Below, piece by piece: positions 1-8,469 of a DNA stretch of 64,000 nt. A program made the position numbers and the translations under genes. Position 1 is the stretch's first letter. Every line of letters begins with the position of its first letter. Location of the stretch: contig CP091278.1 in the NCBI GenBank assembly GCA_021650895.1, positions 1,145,659-1,209,658 on the forward strand, read 5' to 3'. This DNA is from Candidatus Jettenia sp. (GTDB lineage Bacteria; Planctomycetota; Brocadiia; Brocadiales; Brocadiaceae). Below the pieces are notes generated by a model that ran no database searches, was not told the DNA's origin, and worked only from the letters and a program-made list of their open reading frames with translations.

Positions 1-837
1 CTTAAAAATATCGATACCCCGACAATAAACACCCGTGCCAATTCCTACAGCAGATGCCCCGGCCATCATCATTTCTATAGCATGCCGTCCCGTTGAAACC
101 CCCCCTACTCCGATAATGGGAATTTTTATGGCCTTGTATAAGTCATATATGCATCTTACAGCAATAGGTCTTAAGGCATCACCGGTAACACCTCCCACTT
201 GAAAACTTAAAATGGGCTTTTGAGCCTCTATATTAATAATCATTCCAGGCCCCATTGAATTGACCGCCGTAATAGCATTAGCTCCTGCATCTTCCGCAGC
301 TTTTGCAACAGTACAGATTTCAGAAATATTGGGAGATAATTTAATAAATATCGGCAAGCTGGTAACCTTCCTTACCTCAGAAGTGATGTCGAAGGTGGCT
401 TGAGGAGTTCCCTGACCTGCAAGAAGACCAAATCCCGGAGTATGCGGGCAGGAGAGTGGTATTTCTATTGCCGAAAATTCTGTACCGGAAAGACCTTCGA
501 TAACCCGCACGAAATCATCTTTATGCGTACCGACAACACTCGCAATCACGGGTACGCCTACATCCTGAAGATTGGTAAATTCTCTGGCAGCTTTATCAAC
601 GCCCGGATTAGAATACCCTACTGCATTCAACATTCCTGCTTCAAATGTGATAACCGTAGGGTTTTTGTGTCCCTCCCTTGGCTCTCTGCTGATAGATTTG
701 ATAGTTACCGCTCCTGCACCATTCTCCGCTACTCTTTTTAGTAATGCCCTCGTAGTACCTAAAATTCCCGATGCCGAGATGGTAGGGTTGTTTAATTTGA
801 TATTGCATAGAGTAACTGATACGTTTACTTTCGACAT
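1..837 (-). CDS. pyrD: Dihydroorotate dehydrogenase, catalytic subunit (partial, 3' end outside window)
   Basis: Reading the minus strand from an ATG at 837 gives an uninterrupted frame of 279 codons to the window edge. It starts MSKVNVSVTLCNIKLNNPT, followed by a SASGILGTTRA-like segment typical of class 1 dihydroorotate dehydrogenases. KLSPN, NSMGPGM, QVGGVTGDALRPIA and GVGGVSTG match the FMN and phosphate-binding regions of the PyrD family. The enzyme oxidises dihydroorotate to orotate in pyrimidine synthesis. The class 1B form normally pairs with the PyrK electron-transfer subunit, which is not visible here. The C-terminus is cut by the window. The assignment to class 1B rather than 1A is an inference. 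Confidence 0.88.
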   Translation of the reverse strand, partial: MSKVNVSVTLCNIKLNNPTISASGILGTTRALLKRVAENGAGAVTIKSISREPREGHKNPTVITFEAGMLNAVGYSNPGVDKAAREFTNLQDVGVPVIASVVGTHKDDFVRVIEGLSGTEFSAIEIPLSCPHTPGFGLLAGQGTPQATFDITSEVRKVTSLPIFIKLSPNISEICTVAKAAEDAGANAITAVNSMGPGMIINIEAQKPILSFQVGGVTGDALRPIAVRCIYDLYKAIKIPIIGVGGVSTGRHAIEMMMAGASAVGIGTGVYCRGIDIFK

Positions 838-990
838 GAGATTGAGTATTATAGTAACAATAAGGAAAATGTAAAAATAATTTTTATACAAGATTTTAAA
901 AGATTTGTCATTGACAATCAAGTAAATGAATATAAATATGATAGAAGGAATTCTTTATACAAAAAACAATGAGATGGGAATTAACCGTTT

Positions 991-1494
991 ATGAAAATTC
1001 TCGGAATTGATCCAGGAACACGTATTGCTGGTTATGGCTTAATAGAAAAGAAAGGCCCAGGGATAACGGTCATAGAGTACGGTTCTATTAAAACCGATAA
1101 AAGCCACAATTTCCCACAACGCCTTAAGTTCATCCATTATAAAATCATGGATATTATTTCTAAACATCAACCAGATCAAATGGCTACCGAAGAAATTTTT
1201 TACGGTAAAAATATAAAGTCTGCAATAAAGATTGGTGAAGGAAGAGGTATTGTCTTCTTATGTGCTGCATTGGCAGACATCCCTATTACAGAGTACGCAG
1301 CAACGGTTGTCAAAAAAGCGGTCGTAGGTAACGGAAATGCACACAAAGGTCAGGTGCAGGAAATGGTAAAAATCATTCTTGGCCTGTCTGAAACCCCAAA
1401 ACCTGATGATGTTTCGGATGCACTTGCTATTGCAATTTGCCATAGCCATAATGTAGCCCAAATTTTACAACAGGACACAGATGAACACAGATAA
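991..1494 (+). CDS. ruvC: Holliday junction endodeoxyribonuclease RuvC
   Basis: This 167-residue protein has the usual length of RuvC, the nuclease that resolves Holliday junctions with RuvAB. The N-terminal ILGIDPGTRIAGYG holds the first catalytic Asp (D7). A TEEIFYGKN segment supplies Glu67/68. The C-terminal PDDVSDALAIAICH supplies Asp140 and Asp143, so the four-acid active site is complete. The last six residues (DTDEHR) and the stop codon lie inside a dispersed repeat that starts near 1473, so the natural C-terminus may have been rewritten by the repeat. It stands alone on the plus strand; ruvA and ruvB are not adjacent. Confidence 0.95.
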   Translation: MKILGIDPGTRIAGYGLIEKKGPGITVIEYGSIKTDKSHNFPQRLKFIHYKIMDIISKHQPDQMATEEIFYGKNIKSAIKIGEGRGIVFLCAALADIPITEYAATVVKKAVVGNGNAHKGQVQEMVKIILGLSETPKPDDVSDALAIAICHSHNVAQILQQDTDEHR

Positions 1495-1596
1495 GTACAG
1501 ATGCATACAAAAAAATTTATCAGGTAACTCACCTAATAGATGATTAACAGCATGCTTCTAAAAATCTGTGTTTTTTATCTGCGTCCTTCTGTGTCT
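1473..1596. repeat. Dispersed ACACAGAT-type repeat, inverted pair
   Basis: The left arm (about 1473-1495) reads GGACACAGATGAACACAGAT. The right arm (about 1564-1596) contains the reverse theme, ATCTGTGTT and TCTGTGTC. A related pair occurs at 23380-23555. This resembles a low-complexity dispersed repeat seen between genes in many bacteria. It overlaps the end of ruvC. Confidence 0.6.
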
Positions 1597-1655
1597 AACT
1601 GCTCCAGCTGCAATTTTTAGCTGTAACACTTTTTGCTATGAATAAACAACAAAAA

Positions 1656-1690
1656 GCCCTGTGTTTAAGCTTGACACAAGGGCCTCTTTT
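1656..1690 (+). terminator. Possible hairpin terminator after ruvC
   Basis: GCCCTGTGT (1656-1664) can pair with ACACAAGGGC (1674-1683) with one bulged base, followed by a short T run at 1687-1690. The hairpin overlaps the -35 and spacer of the argB promoter, so either function, or both, is possible. Confidence 0.4.
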
Positions 1691-1698
1691 GCTATAAT
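1671..1698 (+). promoter_or_regulatory. Consensus sigma70-type promoter upstream of argB
   Basis: TTGACA at 1671-1676 and TATAAT at 1693-1698 are both perfect consensus hexamers with a 16-nt spacer. The site lies about 62 nt upstream of the argB ATG and points toward it. This is the cleanest promoter-like match I found by eye. Confidence 0.65.
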
Positions 1699-1760
1699 CC
1701 AATTTCTTTTTATCTTGTTTTTTTCGATATCATTCACCCTTTTTACGAGCATAATAGTAC

Positions 1761-2648
1761 ATGGAAAATGCCATACGCAAGGCAAGTATACTGATAGAAG
1801 CCACTCCGTATATACGATCTTTTAAAGATAAAGTTGTAGTCATTAAGTTTGGTGGAGGAGCAATGTCCAGCGATGAAGTGCTGACAAATGTACTCCAGGA
1901 TATTGTGTTTATGAAAACCGTTGGCATTATACCCATACTGGTTCATGGTGGTGGCCCTCATATTACCCAGGAAATGACAAGAAGGGGCTTGAGTCCAAAA
2001 TTTATTGAGGGACATAGAATTACCGACGTTGAGACCTTAGAAATAGCAAAAGACATCCTCATAAATCAAATAAGTGCTTCTATCGTAAAGAAAATCTCTG
2101 AATTAGGTAATGAGGCAACCTGCATTTGGGAAAATGGATACTGTCCAATAAAGGCAGAGAAATATTATATCGAGACAAAAGCACATGATGGTACATTTAA
2201 AAGATTAGATATTGGCTTTGTAGGCAAGGTAACATCGATCGATAAAGATAGATTCTTAAGTTTATGTAATACACGCACAATTCCCATTGTTCCTCCTATT
2301 GCAAAAGGAACAAATGGAAATGCCTATAATGTAAATGCGGATAATGTGGCAGCATTTATCGCAGAATCACTTAAGGCAGAAAAACTGGTCTTTCTCTCGA
2401 ATACCCATGGCATTATGACAAGACCGGGCGATGAAACTTCATTGGCTTCTACACTGCATGAGAATGAAGTTCATGAGCTTATTGATAAAAAGATAATTAG
2501 TGGTGGTATGCTTCCTAAGGCGTTAGCATGCATTAGTGCTGTTAAAGCGGGAGTGAAAAAAGCACACATCATTAATGGATTAATTCCACATGCGCTTTTA
2601 TTAGAAATTTTTACTGATAAAGGCGTTGGAACACAAATCATTGTATAG
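1761..2648 (+). CDS. argB: Acetylglutamate kinase
   Basis: This 295-residue protein has the amino-acid kinase fold of N-acetyl-L-glutamate kinase, the second step of arginine synthesis (ATP-dependent phosphorylation of N-acetylglutamate). VIKFGGGAM near residue 27 holds the phosphate-binding Lys and the glycine loop. HGGGPHITQEM is the family's substrate-binding GGGP segment. NVNADNVAAFIAESL and SGGMLPK near the C-terminus match the acetylglutamate and ATP sites. A consensus promoter lies just upstream. The later arginine genes argD and argF are 4.6 kb downstream, separated by the mla genes, so arginine genes are not in one operon here. Confidence 0.95.
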   Translation: MENAIRKASILIEATPYIRSFKDKVVVIKFGGGAMSSDEVLTNVLQDIVFMKTVGIIPILVHGGGPHITQEMTRRGLSPKFIEGHRITDVETLEIAKDILINQISASIVKKISELGNEATCIWENGYCPIKAEKYYIETKAHDGTFKRLDIGFVGKVTSIDKDRFLSLCNTRTIPIVPPIAKGTNGNAYNVNADNVAAFIAESLKAEKLVFLSNTHGIMTRPGDETSLASTLHENEVHELIDKKIISGGMLPKALACISAVKAGVKKAHIINGLIPHALLLEIFTDKGVGTQIIV

Positions 2649-2706
2649 ATTCAAGAAGAAGTGTAACAAAATGGTAGTTACACAAAATACTGTTGAATCA
2701 TAGGAA

Positions 2707-2787
2707 GGGCGAACCTTGTGTTCGCCCGCCCTTTGTGCAAATCCAAAACTGATGCATTTTTCCATAATCAGAGCAAACACAAGGTTC
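2707..2787. repeat. Palindromic intergenic repeat (GGGCGAAC type)
   Basis: GGGCGAAC (2707-2714) and GTTCGCCC (2720-2727) form an 8-bp hairpin. The same left arm, GAACCTTGTGTT (2711-2722), is perfectly complementary to AACACAAGGTTC (2776-2787), so two alternative folds compete. The element occupies most of the 313-bp gap between argB and the next gene. Confidence 0.6.
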
Positions 2788-2961
2788 TCCCCTATCCGAT
2801 GTTGCACTGTATTTTAATCAGTTACACGAAATGTTACCTTTTAGGTTAAGCGCAAGAGAGTTACAGCAAGATAAGGATTTTAGATTGCCCAAACCAGGAA
2901 AGATAAGAAATCGTAGAACTGCTCCTTATCTTGTAACAATCCTCACAAAGAAAGGACATGG

Positions 2962-4452
2962 ATGGTTCAGAAGTGCATCCTACTTTCCATCATATCAATT
3001 ACCTTATTTTTTGCTCTATCACACATACATGCAGAAGACTATGATCCAGATATAAACTTTTGGCCAATTTTTTATTATAATAAAGATACGGATACAGATG
3101 AAAAGGAGGTTGAGATATTCTATCCCATCATCGGCTGGCACAAGGATAAGGATGCAAGGGTATTCTGCTTTAGACCTGTCTACAGTGTAAAAAAAATACC
3201 GAAAGAAAAGTATAAGAAATCAGAGTTTCTCTGGCCTCTCAACTATACCGTACACACCGATAATAGGACTTATACAAAGTCCTTTCCATTCTATTCATAT
3301 ACAAAAGACACCAGCGGTAAGATTCCGGAAAAGGAGAGGACCTTTTTCCCTATCTTTTTTAGCAGGACTCAAAACGGGAAGGACAAGGACTTTGCCATAT
3401 TTCCCTTTTATGGCACATTTCACCATAGATTTAATCGAGACAAGATACAATTTATCTTGTGGCCTGTCTATACGAAGGTTATAAAAGGTGATCGCCATTC
3501 GTGGAATATCATCTGGCCAATTTTTAATTATGCTAAATCCACAAAAGGTGATGAGTACGGTTATAAAGTATGGCCTTTTTATGGAAAACATAAGAAGGAA
3601 AGATCATTTGAAAAGGGCTTTATCATGTGGCCGCTGTATACGTATATCAATGCGGAGATAGAAAACGTTGGAAGATATAAAGGATGGGGTACTATTCCGT
3701 TCTACGTTTCAGAAAAATCTCCTGTATCTGATTCCCAATCAATTTTATGGCCACTCTTTAATCATGTAGATGACAAGCAAAGAGGGCTTGAACGATGGGA
3801 TTATCCGTTTCCCATTGCGACAAGGATAAAGGGTAAGGAAAGGGATAAAAATACCTTCTTACCATTTTGGAACATTGACCGCAAACGTAATTCAAAAACC
3901 GTATCGTTTGCTTATCCCTTGTTTTGGTTACTTCACTACAAAACGGGTAATTCCAGGAAAACAGATACCATACGGTTTTTGCCTTTTTACTGGAAACGTG
4001 ATGAATATCTGATTCATGAGGGAAAATACACCAGACTAAGACAAATCTGGCCTTTTTATAAACGAGAAAAAGAGACTGATCATTCCACAAATTTTGAAGT
4101 ATTCTCTCTCTATCCATTCTTAGATGATGAGTCATGGGAAAGAAACTGGAAACCGTTCTTTCATATGTATGAACGGAGAAATGATAAGACATCCAAGAGA
4201 AAAACAACACGCCTGTTGTGGAGGCTCTATCATACAGAAAACAGTGAGCGACTTTCCTATCTGGAGATGGCACCCTTTTTCTCTCTCTATAAAAATAAAA
4301 ATAACAACATTACCTGTTTCTCTCTCTTCTGTAATATCTTTCAATATAAGAAAAAAGAAACAGATCGATATATTAAGCTATTGTATCTCGTAAAAATACC
4401 TTTGACTCTTACAGCGAAAAATGAGAAGGTAGCCATAGAGCAAAAGGAATAA
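2962..4452 (+). CDS. Exported protein with repeated Trp-Pro-aromatic motifs, function unknown
   Basis: I do not recognise a named family. The 496-residue protein starts with a hydrophobic signal peptide probably cleaved after HIHA (residue 24). The rest is built from repeats in which a hydrophobic residue precedes W-P and then hydrophobic/aromatic residues: FWPIFYY, LWPLNY, LWPVYT, IWPIFNY, VWPFYG, MWPLYT, LWPLFN, IWPFYK. These are separated by charged Lys/Arg/Asp-rich loops. Related FPFY and LPFYW segments fill the gaps. The alternation suggests regularly spaced beta strands, perhaps a beta-barrel or propeller exported to the periplasm or outer membrane. An AAGG ribosome site lies 6-7 nt before the ATG. 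It ends 30 nt before mlaE, so it may belong to the Mla lipid-transport operon. Confidence 0.75.
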   Translation: MVQKCILLSIISITLFFALSHIHAEDYDPDINFWPIFYYNKDTDTDEKEVEIFYPIIGWHKDKDARVFCFRPVYSVKKIPKEKYKKSEFLWPLNYTVHTDNRTYTKSFPFYSYTKDTSGKIPEKERTFFPIFFSRTQNGKDKDFAIFPFYGTFHHRFNRDKIQFILWPVYTKVIKGDRHSWNIIWPIFNYAKSTKGDEYGYKVWPFYGKHKKERSFEKGFIMWPLYTYINAEIENVGRYKGWGTIPFYVSEKSPVSDSQSILWPLFNHVDDKQRGLERWDYPFPIATRIKGKERDKNTFLPFWNIDRKRNSKTVSFAYPLFWLLHYKTGNSRKTDTIRFLPFYWKRDEYLIHEGKYTRLRQIWPFYKREKETDHSTNFEVFSLYPFLDDESWERNWKPFFHMYERRNDKTSKRKTTRLLWRLYHTENSERLSYLEMAPFFSLYKNKNNNITCFSLFCNIFQYKKKETDRYIKLLYLVKIPLTLTAKNEKVAIEQKE

Positions 4453-4482
4453 GATTCTCGATAAAGAGGAATTTTCATAATT

Positions 4483-5253
4483 ATGGCAAATCCAATAGCA
4501 TATATAGGGATAAAAGCGCTTACCTTATTTCAATTGACAGGTGAATTACTCCAGCTTTTTGCCAGCACCCTCTATTGGTGTAAATATGCCTTCGGAAATA
4601 TAGACAAAATTTTCCACTTTATGGTAAAAATGGGGGTTAACACGTTACCAATCGCCACCTTTACTTCGCTCTTTGTGGGAATGGTTATGGTGCTTCAAAC
4701 TGGTTATACTTTGGAAAAATTCGGCATGGCAGAATCTCTGGGCGCCATCGTCCCTATTGCAATGGCAAGGGAATTAGGTCCGGTACTCACTGCGCTCTTA
4801 CTCGCGGGCAGGATTGGTGCTGCAATTACCGCTGAAATCGGCACCATGACGGTATCAGAAGAGGTAGACGCACTGAAGACCCTGGGCATTAATCCGGTAA
4901 GATATCTCGCAATGCCCCGCTTCCTGGCTTGTTTATGTATGCTACCTGTTCTCGTTATCTATGCAGATGTGATAGGTATTCTGGGTGGTGCATCTGTAGC
5001 TGCAACTTATTTCCACATCCCTACAAAAATATATTTTGATCGTATGGCAGAAAGCCTGCAATTTATTGATATTATTAAGGGACTGACAAAGGCAGCGGTT
5101 TTTGGTGCTACGATAGCCATTGTAGGATGCCGTTATGGTTTGGAGGCTAAAGGAGGGGCTGCTGGTGTGGGTGAAGCGACAACGAGATCTGTGGTCTGCT
5201 CATTTGTTACTATATATATATTGAATTATTTTATCACAAGATTATGGCTGTAA
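4483..5253 (+). CDS. mlaE: MlaE family lipid ABC transporter permease
   Basis: This 256-residue integral membrane protein belongs to the MlaE/YrbE permease family, the transmembrane part of the MlaFEDB complex that moves phospholipids between inner and outer membranes. ARELGPVLTALLLAGRIGAA, then ITAEIGTMTVSEEVDALKTL, are the highly conserved EExAL-type cytoplasmic segment contacting the ATPase. FTSLFVGMVMVLQTGY forms an early hydrophobic helix. The gene overlaps mlaF by 10 nt, and mlaD follows after 229 nt, so the transporter set is nearly complete. A separate STAS subunit (MlaB) is not visible. Confidence 0.93.
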   Translation: MANPIAYIGIKALTLFQLTGELLQLFASTLYWCKYAFGNIDKIFHFMVKMGVNTLPIATFTSLFVGMVMVLQTGYTLEKFGMAESLGAIVPIAMARELGPVLTALLLAGRIGAAITAEIGTMTVSEEVDALKTLGINPVRYLAMPRFLACLCMLPVLVIYADVIGILGGASVAATYFHIPTKIYFDRMAESLQFIDIIKGLTKAAVFGATIAIVGCRYGLEAKGGAAGVGEATTRSVVCSFVTIYILNYFITRLWL

Positions 5254-5999
5254 ACGCTATTGAAATCGATATCCAGAAACTCAATAAATCCTTTCGTAGC
5301 TTTCAGGTATTAAAGGATCTCGATTTACAGATACGGGCAAGTGAGACGACGGTGATTATGGGTGGCAGTGGAACAGGAAAAAGCGTCCTGCTAAAACACA
5401 TTATTGGATTAATCCGTCCGGATTCTGGGAAGATATTCATACGGGGTGTAGATGTTACAACACAAAAAGGCCCTGCGTTAGATACCATCAGAAGCCGGTT
5501 CGCTATGGTATTTCAATCTGCTGCATTGCTAAATTCACTTACTGTTGCTGAAAATGTTGGATTAGGACTCAAAGAACAACGTCGACTTTCAAAAAAGGAA
5601 ATCAATGAGATTGTTATAGAAAAGTTAAAGCTCGTAAAAATGGAACATAAATATAACAGTTTACCAAGTGAGATCAGCGGGGGCATGAAAAAAAGGGTTG
5701 GCATTGCCCGTGCCCTTGCCATGAACCCGGAGGTTGTGCTGTATGATGAGCCAACAGCTGGTCTTGACCCGATTATGGCTGGAAATATTGATGAGCTTAT
5801 CCTCGAATTAAAACAGAAATTTAAAATGACCGCAGTTGTTGTGACCCACGATATGGAATCGGCGTTTTATATTGGTGATCACATTTGCATGCTTTATCAG
5901 GGGAAGATCATTGAGGAAGGCAGTCCGGAATCTATCAGGCACAGTAGCAACGATTACGTTATTCAATTTATTACCCGACATAAAAGTGTACAAACATAA
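5244..5999 (+). CDS. mlaF: MlaF family ABC transporter ATP-binding protein
   Basis: This 251-residue ABC ATPase carries a Walker A motif (GGSGTGKSVLLKH), a Q-loop at VFQSAALLNSLTV, a signature motif SGGMKKRVGIARAL and a Walker B with VVLYDEPTAGLDP. The signature variant SGGMKKR is characteristic of the Mla/Ttg2A group. VVVTHDM supplies the switch His. It is translationally coupled to mlaE by a 10-nt overlap and energises lipid transport with MlaE and MlaD. Confidence 0.93.
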   Translation: MAVNAIEIDIQKLNKSFRSFQVLKDLDLQIRASETTVIMGGSGTGKSVLLKHIIGLIRPDSGKIFIRGVDVTTQKGPALDTIRSRFAMVFQSAALLNSLTVAENVGLGLKEQRRLSKKEINEIVIEKLKLVKMEHKYNSLPSEISGGMKKRVGIARALAMNPEVVLYDEPTAGLDPIMAGNIDELILELKQKFKMTAVVVTHDMESAFYIGDHICMLYQGKIIEEGSPESIRHSSNDYVIQFITRHKSVQT

Positions 6000-6046
6000 A
6001 CAATTGACAAATTATGTCTTCGGCTACTTTTATCTCTTATCAAAAC

Positions 6047-6122
6047 GTAGGGCAAGGCTTTAGCCTTGCTTCCCCATCTGAATACATGCACTGGGGATAG
6101 CAATCCTAAAGGGTTGCCCTAC
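6047..6122. repeat. Structured palindromic repeat (TAGGGCAAGGC family), copy 1
   Basis: An outer 9-bp stem, GTAGGGCAA (6047-6055) with TTGCCCTAC (6114-6122), encloses a tight hairpin CAAGGCT/AGCCTTG (6053-6059 and 6062-6068). A second hairpin, TCCCCA/TGGGGA, lies at 6071-6076 and 6092-6097. A second copy of the family lies at 14324-14375. This copy sits between mlaF and mlaD, splitting the operon with an otherwise gene-free 229-nt spacer. Confidence 0.7.
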
Positions 6123-6228
6123 AGAACATTCTTTGGAGAAACAAATCTTGTGTTTATCCTGAAAAAGACAAGAATCCCGTGAGGACATTTCTTTCATTAA
6201 TTACCTTTAAACTTTAGAGGAATGTAAT

Positions 6229-7140
6229 ATGGAATCAACATCAATCTCCGCTACTAAAGTAGGTATATTCTTTATCATTGGCATAGCGATACTCGCTCTT
6301 TTAACCTTTCGCCTGGAGACATTCAGGAAATGGGGCAACTACTACGATCTTATAGCCTATTTCAAAGAAGCCAGGGGTTTAGAGGCTCAAAACGATGTTA
6401 CCCTGGCAGGTACAAAGGTTGGGCATGTGAAGAGTGTTACGGTTGAAGGTGATATGATTAAGGTCGTTATATCTATTCGAGAAGATATCGTGGTCCGGAA
6501 AGGATCGGAAGCGTCGATTATCTCCGATTTCTTACTCGGAAAAAGCCATGTAAACATTACCCTTGCATCGGTCTCTAATCCAGCATATAATGCTGGTGAA
6601 ATAATAAAAACTATTGAATCACCGAGCCTTACTGATATGTTAGCGAAAGTGGATAGCGCACTGGCAAGTTTGCAAAATATTTCTGCACCTTTTGGAAATA
6701 CAGAAAAAATCTTTGATTCATTAAAGGCCGCAGGAAAATCATTGGAGAGAACAAACGTTAAATTGAACAAACTGCTGGATTCAACACTTAATATTACAGA
6801 GAAAATTAATTCAGGACAAGGGACATTAGGTAAACTAATCGTTGACAAAACATTAAGTAACAAAATGGAAGCTATTGTGGATACGACTCAAAGGGTACTT
6901 ACAAATAATGAACAGAATATCAATACTACACTTTCAGGACTTTCTGAGGCTTCGGAGAGTGTAAAGAATCTCCTTAAAAAGATAGAGCAGGGCGAAGGTT
7001 CCTTATCTAAAATGCTTACCAATGATGAACTGTATGTAGAATTAAAAAAGTTATTGAGTGATATGAGGGAAACAATACAAAGCTATCGCGAGCAAATTCC
7101 CGTTGGCGCCTTTGGAAGTATTGTTTTCAGCGCCTTTTAA
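6229..7140 (+). CDS. mlaD: MlaD/MCE domain lipid-binding protein
   Basis: This 303-residue protein has a single N-terminal membrane anchor (residues 9-25, VGIFFIIGIAILALLTF). A MCE domain follows from about residue 35, with FKEARGLEAQNDVTLAGTKV typical of the family. MCE proteins form hexameric rings that bind phospholipid in the periplasm and feed the MlaFE transporter. The C-terminal 170 residues are predicted helical and contain two related GQGTLGKLIVDK / GEGSLSKMLTND segments, common in longer MCE proteins. A strong terminator follows. It is separated from mlaF by a palindromic repeat. Confidence 0.92.
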   Translation: MESTSISATKVGIFFIIGIAILALLTFRLETFRKWGNYYDLIAYFKEARGLEAQNDVTLAGTKVGHVKSVTVEGDMIKVVISIREDIVVRKGSEASIISDFLLGKSHVNITLASVSNPAYNAGEIIKTIESPSLTDMLAKVDSALASLQNISAPFGNTEKIFDSLKAAGKSLERTNVKLNKLLDSTLNITEKINSGQGTLGKLIVDKTLSNKMEAIVDTTQRVLTNNEQNINTTLSGLSEASESVKNLLKKIEQGEGSLSKMLTNDELYVELKKLLSDMRETIQSYREQIPVGAFGSIVFSAF

Positions 7141-7202
7141 TGGTGTATATATTTCTATAAGACTATTGTATCTCATAATGAATATTGTATAATTGTACCG
7201 TT

Positions 7203-7240
7203 GGGGATTGAAACCCATTGAAAATTTCAATCCCCCTTTT
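7203..7240 (+). terminator. Rho-independent terminator after mlaD
   Basis: GGGGATTGAAA (7203-7213) pairs perfectly with TTTCAATCCCC (7225-7235) over 11 bp, with an 11-nt loop and a CTTTT tail at 7236-7240. It closes the mla operon before argD. Confidence 0.8.
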
Positions 7241-7269
7241 CATTTTCGAGGGGATGTAAAGAATAAATT

Positions 7270-8451
7270 ATGAACACACAAGAGATAAAAGAAGTGTATG
7301 ACAAGTACGTTATTCCGAATTATATTCGGAACCCTATTCTCTTAGAGAAAGGTAGCGGTGTCGATGTGTGGGATGCAGAAGGCAAACGCTATCTTGACCT
7401 CTTCTCAGGCTGGGCAGTAAGCTTACTTGGTCATTGTCACCCTCATGTTGTAGAGGCTATTCAACGTCAGGCTGCCAAATTACAACATGCCCCGAATATT
7501 TATTACACGGAACCACAGGGTTTACTGGCAAAGCACATATCAGAAAAATCTTTTGGAGGGCAGTGCTTCTTTTGCAACAGCGGAGCTGAGGCTAATGAGG
7601 CAGCAATCAAACTTGCCCGTATCCATAATTCTCATACAGGAAAATATAAGATAATTACGTTTGCTGATTCATTTCACGGCAGGACAATCGCTACGGTTAC
7701 CGCAACCGCACAGCCGAAGTATCATAAGGGCTTTGCGCCGCTCGTCGAAGGATTTTCCTATGTTCCTTTTAATGATCTGGAAGCATTAAAAAAATCAATA
7801 GATGATAAGACCTGTGCCATTATGCTGGAACCGATTCAGGGTGAAGGTGGAATTAATATCGCTACCAAAGATTTTCTGCAAGGTGTGAGAAAACTGTGTA
7901 ACGAGAAAGGATTGTTGCTTATCCTTGATGAGGTACAATGTGGTATGGGCAGGACGGGAAAATATTTTGCCTATCAGCATTACGGCATAGAACCGGATAT
8001 TATGTCGCTGGCAAAGGCGCTTGGCGGCGGTGTAGCCATTGGAGCTATGGTAGCCAGAAAAGAGATTGCAAAAAGTCTTGTCCCTGGCAGCCATGCTTCT
8101 ACGTTTGGGGGAAATCCGCTGGCATGCGCAGCAGCAATAGCAGTGTTTGAAACAATAGAAAAAGAAAACTTGCTCAATAATGTAAAAGAAATGGGAAGCT
8201 ATTCCGTAGAGCAATTAAAATCCCTGCAGAAGACGCAGGAAATTATCCGTGAAGTTCGCGGTATAGGTCTCATGATCGGAATTGAACTCACGGTGAATGG
8301 CGCAGATCTCATTAAAAAATGTATCCAGGCAGGTTTATTCCTCAATTGTACCCATGATAAAGTTATTCGATTTATGCCACCACTTAACGTTAAAAAACAG
8401 CATATTGATGAAGGGCTAAATATTTTAAAAACGGTTCTTTCTAAACCTTAA
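7270..8451 (+). CDS. argD: Acetylornithine aminotransferase
   Basis: This 393-residue class III PLP aminotransferase converts N-acetylglutamate semialdehyde to N-acetylornithine. Diagnostic segments are DLFSGWAVSLLGHCHP, the FCNSGAEANEAAIKLAR cofactor loop, and SFHGRTIATV. ILDEVQCGMGRTG and SLAKALGGG follow; the latter holds the PLP-binding Lys. HASTFGGNPLAC is the family's C-terminal phosphate contact. Length is normal. argF follows after 18 nt, so the two are probably co-transcribed. ArgD enzymes often also act on N-succinyl-diaminopimelate; that cannot be judged here. Confidence 0.94.
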   Translation: MNTQEIKEVYDKYVIPNYIRNPILLEKGSGVDVWDAEGKRYLDLFSGWAVSLLGHCHPHVVEAIQRQAAKLQHAPNIYYTEPQGLLAKHISEKSFGGQCFFCNSGAEANEAAIKLARIHNSHTGKYKIITFADSFHGRTIATVTATAQPKYHKGFAPLVEGFSYVPFNDLEALKKSIDDKTCAIMLEPIQGEGGINIATKDFLQGVRKLCNEKGLLLILDEVQCGMGRTGKYFAYQHYGIEPDIMSLAKALGGGVAIGAMVARKEIAKSLVPGSHASTFGGNPLACAAAIAVFETIEKENLLNNVKEMGSYSVEQLKSLQKTQEIIREVRGIGLMIGIELTVNGADLIKKCIQAGLFLNCTHDKVIRFMPPLNVKKQHIDEGLNILKTVLSKP

Positions 8452-8469
8452 TTTAGTGAGAGAATATCC

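Noticed and set aside
2831..3055. Frame ahead of the W-P repeat gene (MLPFRLSARELQQD...)
   Set aside because: It overlaps the signal peptide of the better-supported gene and contains only a weak N-terminal portion without family signature.
3758..4273. 171-codon minus-strand frame inside the W-P repeat gene
   Set aside because: Shadow of the plus-strand gene with the repeat composition; no signature.
7795..8214. Minus-strand frame inside argD
   Set aside because: Antisense of a well-supported aminotransferase; Cys/Tyr-rich composition typical of shadow frames.
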